This document shows positions 27,976 through 36,304 of a stretch of 64,000 bases of DNA, in pieces; within the stretch, counting starts at the first letter, position 1; each line of letters starts with the position of its first letter. The DNA is from Mobilicoccus caccae. Lineage in GTDB: Bacteria > Actinomycetota > Actinomycetes > Actinomycetales > Dermatophilaceae. A program made the position numbers and the translations under genes. The stretch spans positions 1,407,199 to 1,471,198 of the forward strand of contig NZ_BSUO01000001.1 of the NCBI RefSeq assembly GCF_030161635.1, in the 5' to 3' direction. The notes under the pieces were generated by a model that saw only the letters and a program-made list of their open reading frames with translations, was not told the origin of the DNA and did not search any database.

Positions 27976-28440
27976 ATGACGCTTTCGGTCGGAGACACCG
28001 CCCCCGCCTTCTCCCTGTCGAACCAGTTCGGCAAGGTCGTCACGCTGGAGGAGCTGACCGCCGACCGGGCGGTGTTGCTCGTGTTCTACCCCTTCGCGTT
28101 CTCCGGGATCTGTTCCGGTGAGCTGCAGGAGATCCGCGACGACCTGGCCCGCTTCCAGAGCGAGCACGTGAGCACGGTGGCGATCAGTTGTGACCCGATG
28201 TTCACGCTGCGCGCCTGGGACGACGCGGAGGCCTTCTTCTTCCCGCTGCTGTCGGACTTCTGGCCGCACGGCGAGGTGGCCCGCTCCTACGGGGTCTTCG
28301 ACGAGCGGGGCGGATTCGCCCACCGCGGTACCTATCTCGTGGTTCCCGACGGCACGATCGCGTGGATGCTCGTCACCGAGGCCGGTGAGCGTCGTGACTT
28401 CTCCGGCTTCCACGCAGCGCTGGCCGACCTCATCGGCTGA
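27976..28440 (+). CDS. AhpE-type peroxiredoxin
   Basis: 154 aa. Reduces hydrogen peroxide and organic peroxides. Thioredoxin fold with peroxidatic Cys in FYPFAFSGICSGELQEIRDD; relatives usually read T-P-V-C-T, so the pocket differs slightly (SGICSG). A second Cys follows in AISCDPMF. The 1-Cys AhpE group is regenerated by mycoredoxin or mycothiol in actinobacteria (family knowledge). CACACT 6 bases before the ATG may be a weak leaderless -10. Confidence 0.92.
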   Translation: MTLSVGDTAPAFSLSNQFGKVVTLEELTADRAVLLVFYPFAFSGICSGELQEIRDDLARFQSEHVSTVAISCDPMFTLRAWDDAEAFFFPLLSDFWPHGEVARSYGVFDERGGFAHRGTYLVVPDGTIAWMLVTEAGERRDFSGFHAALADLIG

Positions 28441-28479
28441 CGTTCTCGCCCTCGCCCCGACGTTCGCGCACTGACGTGC

Positions 28480-29409
28480 TCAGCGGCGCAGGAGCGCGCC
28501 CACCTCGCGGGCGAGTTCGACGGCGGCGTCGGCGTCGGCCCGCAGGTCCGAGACGCTCTCGACGGCGAAGCCGAACGGCAGCCCCAACCCCCGGCACGTC
28601 GTGGTGAGCCGGCGGGCGACCTCCAGGCAGTGGCGCGTGGACTCACCCCGCGGGTCCGGTCCGTGGCGCAGCGCCTCGGGGATGTCGTCGGGGACCGCGA
28701 CGCCGAGCCACTCCAGGAGGTCGAGCTGCTTGGCGGAGCCGCACAGCGAGAGGGCGAAGACGATGGGGGCCGGGCGCATCCCGGCGCGGATCACGGCCGG
28801 CGCGTAGTCCTGCAGCAGCCGCACCGCCGGATCGGCGTCGTAGACCACCTGGGAGACGAAGAAGGAACAGCCTGACTCCTGCTTGCGTAAGAGCCGTTCG
28901 TGCTCGTCGCCGTGCAGGGCGTGTCGTTCGGCGATCGTGATGCCGCCGAGCGGCGCGTCGGGGCGTTCGGCGCGGGCGATCTCCTGGGCGCGCGGCAGTG
29001 AGGTGGCCATCTCCACGTCGTCGGAGACGGCCCCGACGAGGACGATGGGCGTGCCCTCCTCCAGCTCCGAGAGCCAGGCCCGCAGCTCGTCCTCGGTGTG
29101 CGCGCCGGCGTTGCGGTAGAGGACGACGGCGCCGTCGGTCCCACGCAGGTGCGTGCGGACGTAGTCGACCGGCGGCTGGGTGGGGGTGAACGGAAAGGGG
29201 CGTGGGCGTCCGCTGTGGCCGGGCTCGTCGACGAGGTCGTAGACGATGGTGGCGTCGGGGCGGATCCGGTTGCGGCGCTCACGGGCCCGGTGGACGGTCC
29301 GCGCGACCTTGGCGGCGATCTGGTCCCGCGGTGGCGGCGTGAGGCCGTAGAGCAGCAGCTCACCGGTTCCCGTTGCGGCGACCCGCGTCAGGTGGTCCTG
29401 TCCGGCCAT
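28480..29409 (-). CDS. Methylenetetrahydrofolate reductase-like protein
   Basis: 309 aa. TIM-barrel flavoprotein family that reduces 5,10-methylene-THF to methyl-THF for methionine synthesis. GAGGGG lies 9 bases before the ATG. Motifs typical of the family: IVLVGAVSDDVEM, GGITIAERHALHGDEHERLLRKQESGCSFFVSQVVYD, IVFALSLCGSAKQLDLLEWLGV. The sequence is diverged from E. coli MetF and closer in type to the smaller actinobacterial enzymes, so substrate and cofactor are not certain. Confidence 0.75.
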   Translation of the reverse strand: MAGQDHLTRVAATGTGELLLYGLTPPPRDQIAAKVARTVHRARERRNRIRPDATIVYDLVDEPGHSGRPRPFPFTPTQPPVDYVRTHLRGTDGAVVLYRNAGAHTEDELRAWLSELEEGTPIVLVGAVSDDVEMATSLPRAQEIARAERPDAPLGGITIAERHALHGDEHERLLRKQESGCSFFVSQVVYDADPAVRLLQDYAPAVIRAGMRPAPIVFALSLCGSAKQLDLLEWLGVAVPDDIPEALRHGPDPRGESTRHCLEVARRLTTTCRGLGLPFGFAVESVSDLRADADAAVELAREVGALLRR

Positions 29410-29483
29410 GCACGCCAACCCCTCATGTTCGTCGCGCCCTCCTCCGATCGTGCCAGAGAGGGGGCGGAGGCGGGCCTGAGGGG

Positions 29484-30425
29484 TCAGCGCGTCGGACGCA
29501 GGTGCGCCCGGACCCCGGCGTGGTCGGTGCCGGGGACGCGGAGCGTGGCCTCGTCGACGACGGCGAACCCGCGGGTCAGCACGTGGTCGATCTGCACGAA
29601 CGGCGGCACGAGTGATCCGAGTGGCCACGTCGGCTGCCACGGCCAGGCGCGGGGTCCCTGGTCGAGGCCGTCGGCGATGGCGCGGAAGGCGGGGTGGCCG
29701 GGGCCGGCGTTGAGGTCTCCGGTGACGACGAGGCGAGGTTCGTGGCCGTGCGCGTCGTGCACCCAGCGCTGCAGCGACTGCAAGGAGGTGTGCCACGTGG
29801 CGGCGCGGGCGCCGACGGGCGGGAAGGGGTGTGCGCCGCGCAGGACGGTGCCGCCGGCCAAGCGCAGGGAGACCTGGGTGAAGGGTTCGTCGGCGCTCCG
29901 GACGGCCGGGACCACCCGCCCGCACGCGATCGTCGTGTCGAGGCAGGTGGCCGGGTCTCGGGTGGCGACCACCGTTCCGGCGGCGCTGTCGCTGACCGTG
30001 CCGGTGGCGTGGGGCAGGAGCCCACGCAGCCCCGCGGCCCCGAGGGCCCGCCAGTGCTGCGGGGTCTCCTCGAGCAGGACGAGGACGTCGGCGTCGTGCT
30101 CCCGGACGGCCGCGACGATCCCGTCCGGATCGGCGCCTCCGAACTCGGTGTTGATCGTGACGACCCGCAGATCCTCGCCATGCGCCTGGGCGGCGGGTAC
30201 GGCGGCACGGGGTGCCCAGGGCAGGACGGGGACGAGGAGGGCCAGGCTCGCGGCGACCGCCACGACGGTCCCGGGGGCGTCGCGGGTGAGCACGGACAGG
30301 AGCGCGACGAGGAGGCCGAGGAGTCCCACCACCGGCAGCACCGCCTGGATCACCGGCAGCAGCCCGGCTCCGTCGAGGTAGGCGAGGGGGACGAGCAGCA
30401 CACCGAGGAGGATCAGGAACCGCAC
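29484..30425 (-). CDS. Membrane-anchored endonuclease/exonuclease/phosphatase family protein
   Basis: About 313 aa from the GTG at 30425; an in-frame ATG at 30545 lies inside a large palindrome and has no ribosome site, so I prefer the shorter form. Three or so membrane helices at the start (FLILLGVLLVPLAY, AVLPVVGLLGLLVALLSVL, VVAVAASLALLVPVLPW) precede an outside EEP domain with TINTEFGG, DVLVLLEETP, RLVVTGDLNAGPGHPAF, VQIDHVLTRG and a final GTDHAGV. These are the metal and catalytic residues of the DNase I/inositol phosphatase superfamily. The natural substrate is unknown. Confidence 0.83.
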   Translation of the reverse strand: MRFLILLGVLLVPLAYLDGAGLLPVIQAVLPVVGLLGLLVALLSVLTRDAPGTVVAVAASLALLVPVLPWAPRAAVPAAQAHGEDLRVVTINTEFGGADPDGIVAAVREHDADVLVLLEETPQHWRALGAAGLRGLLPHATGTVSDSAAGTVVATRDPATCLDTTIACGRVVPAVRSADEPFTQVSLRLAGGTVLRGAHPFPPVGARAATWHTSLQSLQRWVHDAHGHEPRLVVTGDLNAGPGHPAFRAIADGLDQGPRAWPWQPTWPLGSLVPPFVQIDHVLTRGFAVVDEATLRVPGTDHAGVRAHLRPTR

Positions 30426-30496
30426 CGGCCACCGGGCCCAGGACGCGCCGGTTCGCCCCCGACCACGGCGCGTGAGGACGTCGCATCGAACACTGC

Positions 30497-30552
30497 ATCG
30501 CAGACCGCATCGTTCTGGTCGTGATGACGACCAGAACGATGCCATCTGCGAT
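30497..30552. repeat. Large two-part inverted repeat in a divergent promoter region
   Basis: Arms ATCGCAGA-cc-GCATCGTTCTGGTCGT and ACGACCAGAACGATGC-ca-TCTGCGAT around loop GATG: 24 of 26 positions per arm pair. It lies between the divergent EEP and EamA genes, and there is no T-tract. It may be an operator, or a hairpin in the EEP leader. Confidence 0.7.
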
Positions 30553-30711
30553 GTGGTGTGGCGGTGCGGTCCGCGCGGCGCGGCGACTCACCCCTGAAGC
30601 CCATGGACGTCCCGTCGTCTCGACAATGATCCATGGCGACAACGTCGCAGGTCCGGGCCGGGTTCCGGGTCGGATCCTCCGACGGCGGGACGGGGTGTCG
30701 GTGGCGGCCCG

Positions 30712-30717
30712 TAGGCT
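30712..30717 (+). promoter_or_regulatory. -10 box of the EamA gene, leaderless type
   Basis: TAGGCT ending 6 bases before the GTG start at 30724. No ribosome site is present, which fits a transcript beginning at the start codon. Confidence 0.5.
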
Positions 30718-30723
30718 GCTCGT

Positions 30724-31755
30724 GTGTCGAGGCAGATCAGTGGGTTCGGGTACGCCGTCGGGGCGGCTGCGGCGTTCAGCCTGTCGGGGTCGCTGGGCAG
30801 CGGACTCATGACGACGGGATGGAGCGCGGGAGCCGCGGTGTGCGCCCGCATCCTCATCGGGGCGCTCCTGCTCGCGCCGCTCGCGGTCGTCGCTCTGCGC
30901 GGCAAGTGGCGGCTCGTGCCCGGGGCGGCGCCGCGCATGATCCTCTACGGCATGTTGGCCGTCGCGGGGACCCAACTGGCCTACTTCCAGGCGGTCCGGT
31001 ACCTGCCGGTCGCGGTGGCTCTGCTGGTCGAGTTCGCCGCGCCGGTGGCGGTGTTGCTGTGGCTGTGGGTCACCGGCGGTCAACGACCCTCCCGGTTGAC
31101 GACGCTCGGTGCGGTGGTCGCCGCGGCGGGGCTGGTCATCGTCCTCGATCTGGTCTCCGGCGTCGAGGTCAACATGCCGGGCATCGCGTGGTCGCTGGCG
31201 GCCATGATCGGCCTCGCGGTCTACTTCGTCCTCTCCTCGGACGAGTCGCACGGGTTGCCGCCGGTCGCCTTCGCCACGGGCGGGCTCGTGGTGGGTGGAC
31301 TCCTCCTTGCCTTGGCCGGGGCTGTCGGCGTGCTCGACATCGCCACGTCCACGATGTCGCCGGTCTACGCCGGTCGGGAGGTGCCGTGGTGGGTGGCCCT
31401 GGGTCTGCTCGGTGCCGTCACGGGCGGACTCGCCTATGTGCTGGGGATCGAGGGGGCCCGCCGTCTCGGGTCGCGGCTCGCGAGTTTCGTCGGCCTCACC
31501 GAGGTGCTGTTCGTCGCGCTCGTCGCGTGGCTGCTGCTCGGTGAGACGCCGACCATCGGCAACGTCGTGGGCGGAGTCCTCGTGGTCACGGGCGTCGTGC
31601 TCGTCAAACTGGGCGAGCCGGAGGCCCCGCGAGCGGAGGACACCGTCGAGGCGGCGATCGTCACGCCCCGCACGGGAGTCGAACCCGACGTCGAGCCCGA
31701 CGAGGTGTCACAATGGCCGTCGGCGTCCGGCGAGCACGGGCGCGAGGGCCTGTAG
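30724..31755 (+). CDS. EamA/RhtA-family drug/metabolite exporter
   Basis: 343 aa with ten predicted membrane helices in two five-helix halves (first half FGYAVGAAAAFSLSGSLGSG to LGAVVAAAGLVIVLDLV; second half GIAWSLAAMIGLAVYFVL to VGGVLVVTGVVLVKL). Members export threonine, homoserine or other amino acids and metabolites; the substrate cannot be read here. A soluble acidic tail follows. The UAG stop (31753-31755) lies inside the tRNA-Val gene, being the T-A-G of its D-stem entry. Confidence 0.9.
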   Translation: MSRQISGFGYAVGAAAAFSLSGSLGSGLMTTGWSAGAAVCARILIGALLLAPLAVVALRGKWRLVPGAAPRMILYGMLAVAGTQLAYFQAVRYLPVAVALLVEFAAPVAVLLWLWVTGGQRPSRLTTLGAVVAAAGLVIVLDLVSGVEVNMPGIAWSLAAMIGLAVYFVLSSDESHGLPPVAFATGGLVVGGLLLALAGAVGVLDIATSTMSPVYAGREVPWWVALGLLGAVTGGLAYVLGIEGARRLGSRLASFVGLTEVLFVALVAWLLLGETPTIGNVVGGVLVVTGVVLVKLGEPEAPRAEDTVEAAIVTPRTGVEPDVEPDEVSQWPSASGEHGREGL

Positions 31756-31818
31756 CTCAGTTGGTAGAGCACCGCGTTTACACCGCGGGTGTCGTCGGTT
31801 CGAGCCCGGCCGGGCCCA
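31746..31818 (+). tRNA. tRNA-Val (anticodon TAC)
   Basis: 73-nt cloverleaf. The acceptor GGGCCTG (31746-31752) pairs with CGGGCCC (31811-31817), discriminator A. The anticodon loop TTTACAC has TAC at 31779-31781. No encoded CCA. Its first ten bases are shared with the 3' end of the EamA gene. Confidence 0.96.
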
Positions 31819-31878
31819 CCGGCGTCCTCCCATCGACGCCGTGACCGACCGCCTGCCGACACGAAGATCTCGGCTCTC

Positions 31879-32997
31879 TCACGCCCGCTCGAGGTGGGCG
31901 AGGATCGCGGTGAGGACCTCCGTCTCGGCCTCGAGGTGTGGGGAGTGACCGATGCCGGGCAGGACCATCTCCTCGTAGCGGCCGCCGGCCTCCACGTACC
32001 GATCGAGGACGGCCCTGGTCTGGGCGATCATCGGCTGCGCGGGGATCGCGTCGGCGCCCGGATAGCCCGGGATGAGGCCGATCTGTCCCAGCACGGCCAG
32101 GTCCAACGCGGAGGTGTCCGAGACGATCCTGTCCGCATCGCCCCGGATCCACAGCACGGGCGGCGCCGGGGTGGCCTCGACGAGGTCGTCCCACCGGCAG
32201 TAGAGCGGCGCCATCGAGTTGAGGATGCCGCGACGACCCGGCGCGAACCCGGGCCAGTTCTCCGAGGCGGTCGCGTCTCCCGGGTAGTGGTCCGGGCCGA
32301 CGACGGTGGTGCACATCGAGGCGACCCACATGTCCTCATCGGGCCACGGCTCGGCCCGGGGCGCCACGTACACCGCGCGAAGAGTCGCCCGGGGAGAGGC
32401 GGCCTCGGGGGCTCCGTCGGTGCTCTGCCCGTCGGTGTCGCGGGCGGCGAGCAGTTCGACGAAGCGCGGATTGGCTCCGCCGGCGCCACTGCCCGCGGCA
32501 TCGGCAGAGGCGAGCGTCCCGGACACATCGGTGGTGGAACCGAATCCGTACGGCGACACCGGCGCCTGCAGCACCAGGCTGCGCACCCGCTCGGGGTGAT
32601 CGGCGGCCACGCGCGAGACGACCCCACCGCCCATCGACCAGCCCATGAGGTCGACGGCCCCGAGTTCCAGGGCGTCCAGCAGCGCGAGGAGGTCGTCGGC
32701 GTGATCGCGCAGGCCGCGCGAGGCGTCGATCGGCGCCGGCTCGGTCTCGCCGTATCCGCGCAGGTCGGGGGCCACGACGAGGAGGTCGTCGGGCAACGCC
32801 AGCATGAGGCGTTGGTAGAAGAGTGAGGACGAGACGTTGCCGTGCACGGCCACGAGGACGCGACGCGTACCGGCGTCGGCCAGGGCGTCGACCTGCGCCT
32901 CTCGGACGAGCATCCGCATGCGCAGACGTGAGGTCGGAACGTCGGCGGCGACGATCCCGGGGAGGAGGTGCTCGGCGGCCACGATGTCCGGTGTCAT
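31879..32997 (-). CDS. Alpha/beta hydrolase
   Basis: 372 aa. Intact catalytic set: oxyanion region VAVHGNVSSSLFYQ, nucleophile elbow MGWSMGGGVV, acid in WIRGDADRIVSD and His in LPGIGHSPHLEAE. Size and motifs fit esterase, lipase or haloperoxidase-like members; the substrate is not predictable. A TAGAGT box 6 bases before the ATG suggests a leaderless message. It converges on the tRNA-Val gene. Confidence 0.9.
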   Translation of the reverse strand: MTPDIVAAEHLLPGIVAADVPTSRLRMRMLVREAQVDALADAGTRRVLVAVHGNVSSSLFYQRLMLALPDDLLVVAPDLRGYGETEPAPIDASRGLRDHADDLLALLDALELGAVDLMGWSMGGGVVSRVAADHPERVRSLVLQAPVSPYGFGSTTDVSGTLASADAAGSGAGGANPRFVELLAARDTDGQSTDGAPEAASPRATLRAVYVAPRAEPWPDEDMWVASMCTTVVGPDHYPGDATASENWPGFAPGRRGILNSMAPLYCRWDDLVEATPAPPVLWIRGDADRIVSDTSALDLAVLGQIGLIPGYPGADAIPAQPMIAQTRAVLDRYVEAGGRYEEMVLPGIGHSPHLEAETEVLTAILAHLERA

Positions 32998-33003
32998 GGC
33001 CCG

Positions 33004-33009
33004 ACTCTA
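33004..33009 (-). promoter_or_regulatory. -10 box of the alpha/beta hydrolase gene, leaderless type
   Basis: TAGAGT on the minus strand, separated from the ATG at 32997 by 6 bases. No ribosome site is seen. Confidence 0.5.
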
Positions 33010-33108
33010 CGGACCGGCGGCGGGGGATCGGGGCGGCTCCGCGGCGGGATCTGCGGCGCGCGGGCGTTGCGTAGGGTGGAGCTTTCGCCGGTCACGGGAG
33101 GCATGCTC

Positions 33109-33984
33109 ATGAAGACACCGCTGGTTCTGCGCGAGGTCGTGGAGGTCCTCGAGGGGTTCTACCCTCCCGCCACGGCGCAGTCGTGGGACCGGGTCGGACT
33201 CACGACCGGCGACCTCGACCAGCCCGTGCGGCTCGTCCACTACGCCGTCGATCCCACCCTGGCCGTGGTGGAGGAGGCCCGGGACGCCGGCGCCGACCTG
33301 CTCATCACCCACCACCCGCTGCTCCTGCGCGGGGTGAACTCCGTCGCGACGACGACGGCCAAGGGCGCCACCGTCACGGCACTCGTCGTCGCCGACATCG
33401 CCCTCTACACCGCGCACACCAACGCCGACGTCGCCTGGCCGGGGGTCTGCGACGAGCTCGGGCGGGCCTGCGGGCTCACCGACCTGGAGACCCTCACCGT
33501 CTCCGAGGGCGCCGACCTCGGACGCCTCGGCGACCTGCCCGAATCGATCTCCCTCGGTGACCTGGCCCGACGCCTCAGCTCGCGGCTGCCCGCGACGGCC
33601 GGTGGCATCCGGGTCTCGGGCCCCGCGGACGCCCCGGTGCGCCGGATCGCGGTCCTCGGAGGCGCGGGCGACTCGCTCTTCGAGGAGGTCCGCCGCTGCG
33701 AGGCCGACGTCTACGTCACCTCCGACCTGCGTCACCACCCGGCGCTCGAGGCACGCGAAGAAGGCCGTGGCGGTCCGCCCTACCTCATCGACGCCGGGCA
33801 CTACGCGACGGAGTTCCTGTGGCTGGAGAACGTGCGCTCCCGGCTCGAGAAGGCGCTGGGGGAGATCGGCCCGGCAGGCGCTAGCGTGGGACACCACGTC
33901 AGCACCCTGGTCACCGACCCGTGGACCTTCACGGTCGGCGCCGTCGACATCGACGACATCGACCACACAGACGACAGTGCGTGA
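33109..33984 (+). CDS. Nif3-like dinuclear metal centre protein (DUF34)
   Basis: 291 aa. The start at 33109 is chosen because GGGAGG is 7 bases upstream; an ATG at 33103 is too close. Metal-binding motifs: AQSWDRVGL, LLITHHPLLLRG, YTAHTNADVAWPG, and near the end IDAGHYATEF. This family (YbgI/Nif3) binds two metal ions. Some members act on GTP cyclohydrolase I-type intermediates or metal insertion, but the reaction is unsettled. First gene of a run with cdsZ and the RNase HI fusion, a common actinobacterial order. TAGGGT at 33072-33077 is a likely -10. Confidence 0.93.
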   Translation: MKTPLVLREVVEVLEGFYPPATAQSWDRVGLTTGDLDQPVRLVHYAVDPTLAVVEEARDAGADLLITHHPLLLRGVNSVATTTAKGATVTALVVADIALYTAHTNADVAWPGVCDELGRACGLTDLETLTVSEGADLGRLGDLPESISLGDLARRLSSRLPATAGGIRVSGPADAPVRRIAVLGGAGDSLFEEVRRCEADVYVTSDLRHHPALEAREEGRGGPPYLIDAGHYATEFLWLENVRSRLEKALGEIGPAGASVGHHVSTLVTDPWTFTVGAVDIDDIDHTDDSA

Positions 33985-34047
33985 CGCATCACCCGCGGCG
34001 TTCCGGCGATCCGGCGCCCGACACCGACGCCCGATGAAAGGACCGGA

Positions 34048-34785
34048 GTGAAGGCCAACCAGCAGCTCCAGTGGAGACTCCTCGACTTGCAGGGCATCGA
34101 CACGCGCCTGGCCCAGATCGCGCACCGCACCAAGAACCTGCCCGAGGCGCTCGAGGTGAGCACCCGCAGCGGTGAGTTGGCGGCGCTGGACTCCGAGATC
34201 ACCCGCGCCCGGGTCGACGCCGACGACATCCACCGCGAGGCGACCAAGGCCGAGGCCGACGTCACCCTCGTCCGCGACCGCGCGACACGCAACCAGGCCC
34301 GTCTCGACGCGGGGCAGGGGTCCGCCAAGGACATGCAGGCCCTCACGCACGAACTGGACTCCCTCGCCCGGCGTCAAGGCGAGCTGGAGGAGATCGAGCT
34401 GGAGGCGATGGAGCGCGCCGAGGTGGCCGACAAGCGGCTGGTCGCGCTGGAGGGCAGGCGCGGTCCCTTGCAGGAGACGCTGAGCGAGGCCGAAGCCGCC
34501 CGCACGGCCGCGCAGGCCGAACTCGACCGCGAGCGTGAGGCGCTGGAGCGTCAGCGCACCGACGTCGCCGCCGGCATCACCGACGATCTGCTGGCCCTGT
34601 ACGAGAAGATCCGGACCACGTCCGGCACGGGAGCCGCCGCCCTGCGTCACCGCCGCTGCGAGGGGTGCAACCTCGAGCTCATGGCCGCCGACCTGTCGCG
34701 CTTCGCCAAGGCGGCCGACAACGAGGTGCTGCGCTGCGAAGAGTGCCGCAGGATCCTCGTGCGCACCTCCGAGTCGGGCCTGTGA
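34048..34785 (+). CDS. cdsZ: Coiled-coil zinc-ribbon protein (CdsZ family)
   Basis: 245 aa. GTG start after AAAGGA. A long alpha-helical coiled coil (about 30-185) leads to a four-cysteine zinc ribbon: RRCEGCNLELMAADL and LRCEECRRILVR. Related actinobacterial proteins are involved in RNA binding and cell division or virulence; the exact role is not known. It overlaps the next gene by GTGA, so both are co-translated. Confidence 0.92.
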   Translation: MKANQQLQWRLLDLQGIDTRLAQIAHRTKNLPEALEVSTRSGELAALDSEITRARVDADDIHREATKAEADVTLVRDRATRNQARLDAGQGSAKDMQALTHELDSLARRQGELEEIELEAMERAEVADKRLVALEGRRGPLQETLSEAEAARTAAQAELDREREALERQRTDVAAGITDDLLALYEKIRTTSGTGAAALRHRRCEGCNLELMAADLSRFAKAADNEVLRCEECRRILVRTSESGL

Positions 34786-35972
34786 GGCGACTCGTCGTCG
34801 AGGCCGACGGTGGCTCGCGGGGCAACCCCGGCGTCGCCGGCTACGGCGCTCTCGTGCGGGACGCCGACGGTGTCGTCGTGCGCGAACTCGCCGCGCCCCT
34901 GGGCAAGGCAAGCAACAACGTCGCCGAGTACACCGGCCTCATCGTCGGACTGCGCGCGGCTCTGGAGGTGGGCGAGGGCGATCCGATCGACGTCGAGGCC
35001 CGCATGGACTCCAAGCTCGTCGTGGAGCAGATGTCGGGCCGCTGGAAGATCAAGCACGCCGACATGCAGCGACTGGCCCAAGAGGCACGCGCGATCGTCG
35101 CCGAGGTGAAGGCCGCCGGCGGGTCGGTGCGCTTCACGTGGATCCCGCGGGCGCAGAACTCGGCAGCCGACGCCCTGTCGAACGAGGGGATGGACGGTCA
35201 CACCGTGGACCGCTCCCCGGCCGGTGGCGCCTTTCCCGACCCGGGTGTGGAGGGCGAGGAGGACGAGGCGCTCGTGCCCCCACCTGCGCCGTTGCCGCGC
35301 ACGAGCGCAGGCCCCGACCTGTCGCCGCCGGTGCGTGTGGTGCTCGTGCGTCACGGCGTCACCGAGTTCACCCGGCAGGGCAGGCTCGACGGACGCGGCG
35401 GAGCCGACCCGGCACTCACCCCCGAGGGCATGGCCCAGGCCCGTGCCGCGGCGCGGGGAGTCCGCGACTTCCTCGGCGAGACCGCGCAGGTGCGCGTCGT
35501 CACCTCCTCCCTCCAGCGGGCGCATCAGAGCGGCCAGGTCATCGCCGCCGCGTTGGGTGTCCACGCCGAGGTCGAGGAGGACCTCGACGAGTTGTGCTTC
35601 GGCGCCTGGGAGGGACGCACGGTCGCCGAGATCTCCCGCGAGGACGCGCAGGCGTTGCAGCGCTCCCGCAGCGAGGACGACGTCCCGCCGCCGGGTGGGG
35701 AGAGCTATGCCCAACTGGGGCAGCGGGTGCGTCCGGTGTTCGCCCGGCTCGTCGAGGAGGCACGCGAATCGGCCGGCGACGCAGGGTCGCCCGCGGTCGT
35801 CGTCGTGGCCCACCGGGGACCGATCGGGGTGATCCTCGCCGAGGCTCTCGGCATGGCCCTCCCGAACGTGTGGCGCCTGGCCACCACCCCCGGCGCGTTG
35901 ACCTCGCTGCGGCTGTGGCGCGACGGCGGGATCGTCGTGGAGTTCGTCAACGACACCTCCCACCTGCGCTGA
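34782..35972 (+). CDS. Bifunctional RNase HI / histidine phosphatase
   Basis: 396 aa. GTG start at 34782 inside the cdsZ stop. Domain 1 (about 1-135) is RNase HI: EADGGSRGNPGVAGYG, NVAEYTGLIVGL, ARMDSKLVVEQMSG, NSAADALSNEGMDG. A Pro-rich linker leads to domain 2 (about 183-396), a phosphoglycerate-mutase-like phosphatase: VLVRHGVTEFTRQGRLDG, SSLQRAHQSG, ELCFGAWEGR, VVAHRGPIGVIL. The last motif carries the second catalytic His. In mycobacteria the equivalent fusion (Rv2228c) has RNase H and alpha-ribazole phosphatase (CobC-like) activity. Confidence 0.94.
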   Translation: MRRLVVEADGGSRGNPGVAGYGALVRDADGVVVRELAAPLGKASNNVAEYTGLIVGLRAALEVGEGDPIDVEARMDSKLVVEQMSGRWKIKHADMQRLAQEARAIVAEVKAAGGSVRFTWIPRAQNSAADALSNEGMDGHTVDRSPAGGAFPDPGVEGEEDEALVPPPAPLPRTSAGPDLSPPVRVVLVRHGVTEFTRQGRLDGRGGADPALTPEGMAQARAAARGVRDFLGETAQVRVVTSSLQRAHQSGQVIAAALGVHAEVEEDLDELCFGAWEGRTVAEISREDAQALQRSRSEDDVPPPGGESYAQLGQRVRPVFARLVEEARESAGDAGSPAVVVVAHRGPIGVILAEALGMALPNVWRLATTPGALTSLRLWRDGGIVVEFVNDTSHLR

Positions 35973-35989
35973 TTCCCTCACGGCATGGG

Positions 35990-36144
35990 GTGAGACGTGC
36001 TCGATCCTCGTCCTGGGCCCAATCGCGTTCGTGCTCGCCGCGGGAGTCTGCTGCGGCCAGACCCTCGACGTGTTCTCCGGCGGCGAGTTCATCGCGCTCA
36101 TCGGCCGGCCGAGACAGGGGCCGGTCGGCTCTGCCGACGGCTGA
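35990..36144 (+). other. Possible small membrane-protein ORF, unclear start
   Basis: A stretch reading LGPIAFVLAAGVCCGQT and then LDVFSGGEFIALIGRPRQG ends at a TGA at 36144. It has high G/C third positions and one membrane helix, but no start codon in its own frame. A GTG at 35990 in the frame one step before would reach it if one base were missing near 36010. It may be a small gene with a sequence error, or a remnant. Confidence 0.22.
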
Positions 36145-36154
36145 AGAGACGACT

Positions 36155-36250
36155 GAAGAACAAGACCGACGACATCGAGACGTCCTCGGACGGCATCGTC
36201 GCAGGTCGACGGGTGACCTGGCGGGGTCGATGTCGTCGGTGTTGTTCTTC
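36155..36250. repeat. 25-bp inverted repeat with inner hairpins upstream of the RNB gene
   Basis: Left arm 36155-36179 and right arm 36226-36250 are reverse complements at 23 of 25 positions. The 46-base interior holds two smaller hairpins (CGTCC-TC-GGACG and CAGGTC..GACCTG). It could fold as a branched RNA or cruciform between the RNase HI fusion and the RNB exonuclease. No T-tract follows a clear terminator stem. Confidence 0.65.
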
Positions 36251-36291
36251 GACTTCCGACAACGACGCGGCCTTGGGCGCGGTGAGATCCG

Positions 36292-36297
36292 TACGCT
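36292..36297 (+). promoter_or_regulatory. -10 box of the RNB gene, leaderless type
   Basis: TACGCT, followed by 7 bases and then the ATG at 36305. It favours 36305 over the ATG at 36299 as the true start. Confidence 0.45.
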
Positions 36298-36304
36298 GAT
36301 GCCT

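Noticed and set aside
28480..31251. Very long minus-strand frame (923 codons) ending in the MTHFR-like protein
   Set aside because: Only the part from 29409 down has family sequence and a ribosome site; the upstream part is antisense to EamA and out of frame with the EEP gene.
35997..36299. 100-codon frame before the RNB gene
   Set aside because: Arg-rich, crosses the structured inverted repeat, and has no ribosome site.
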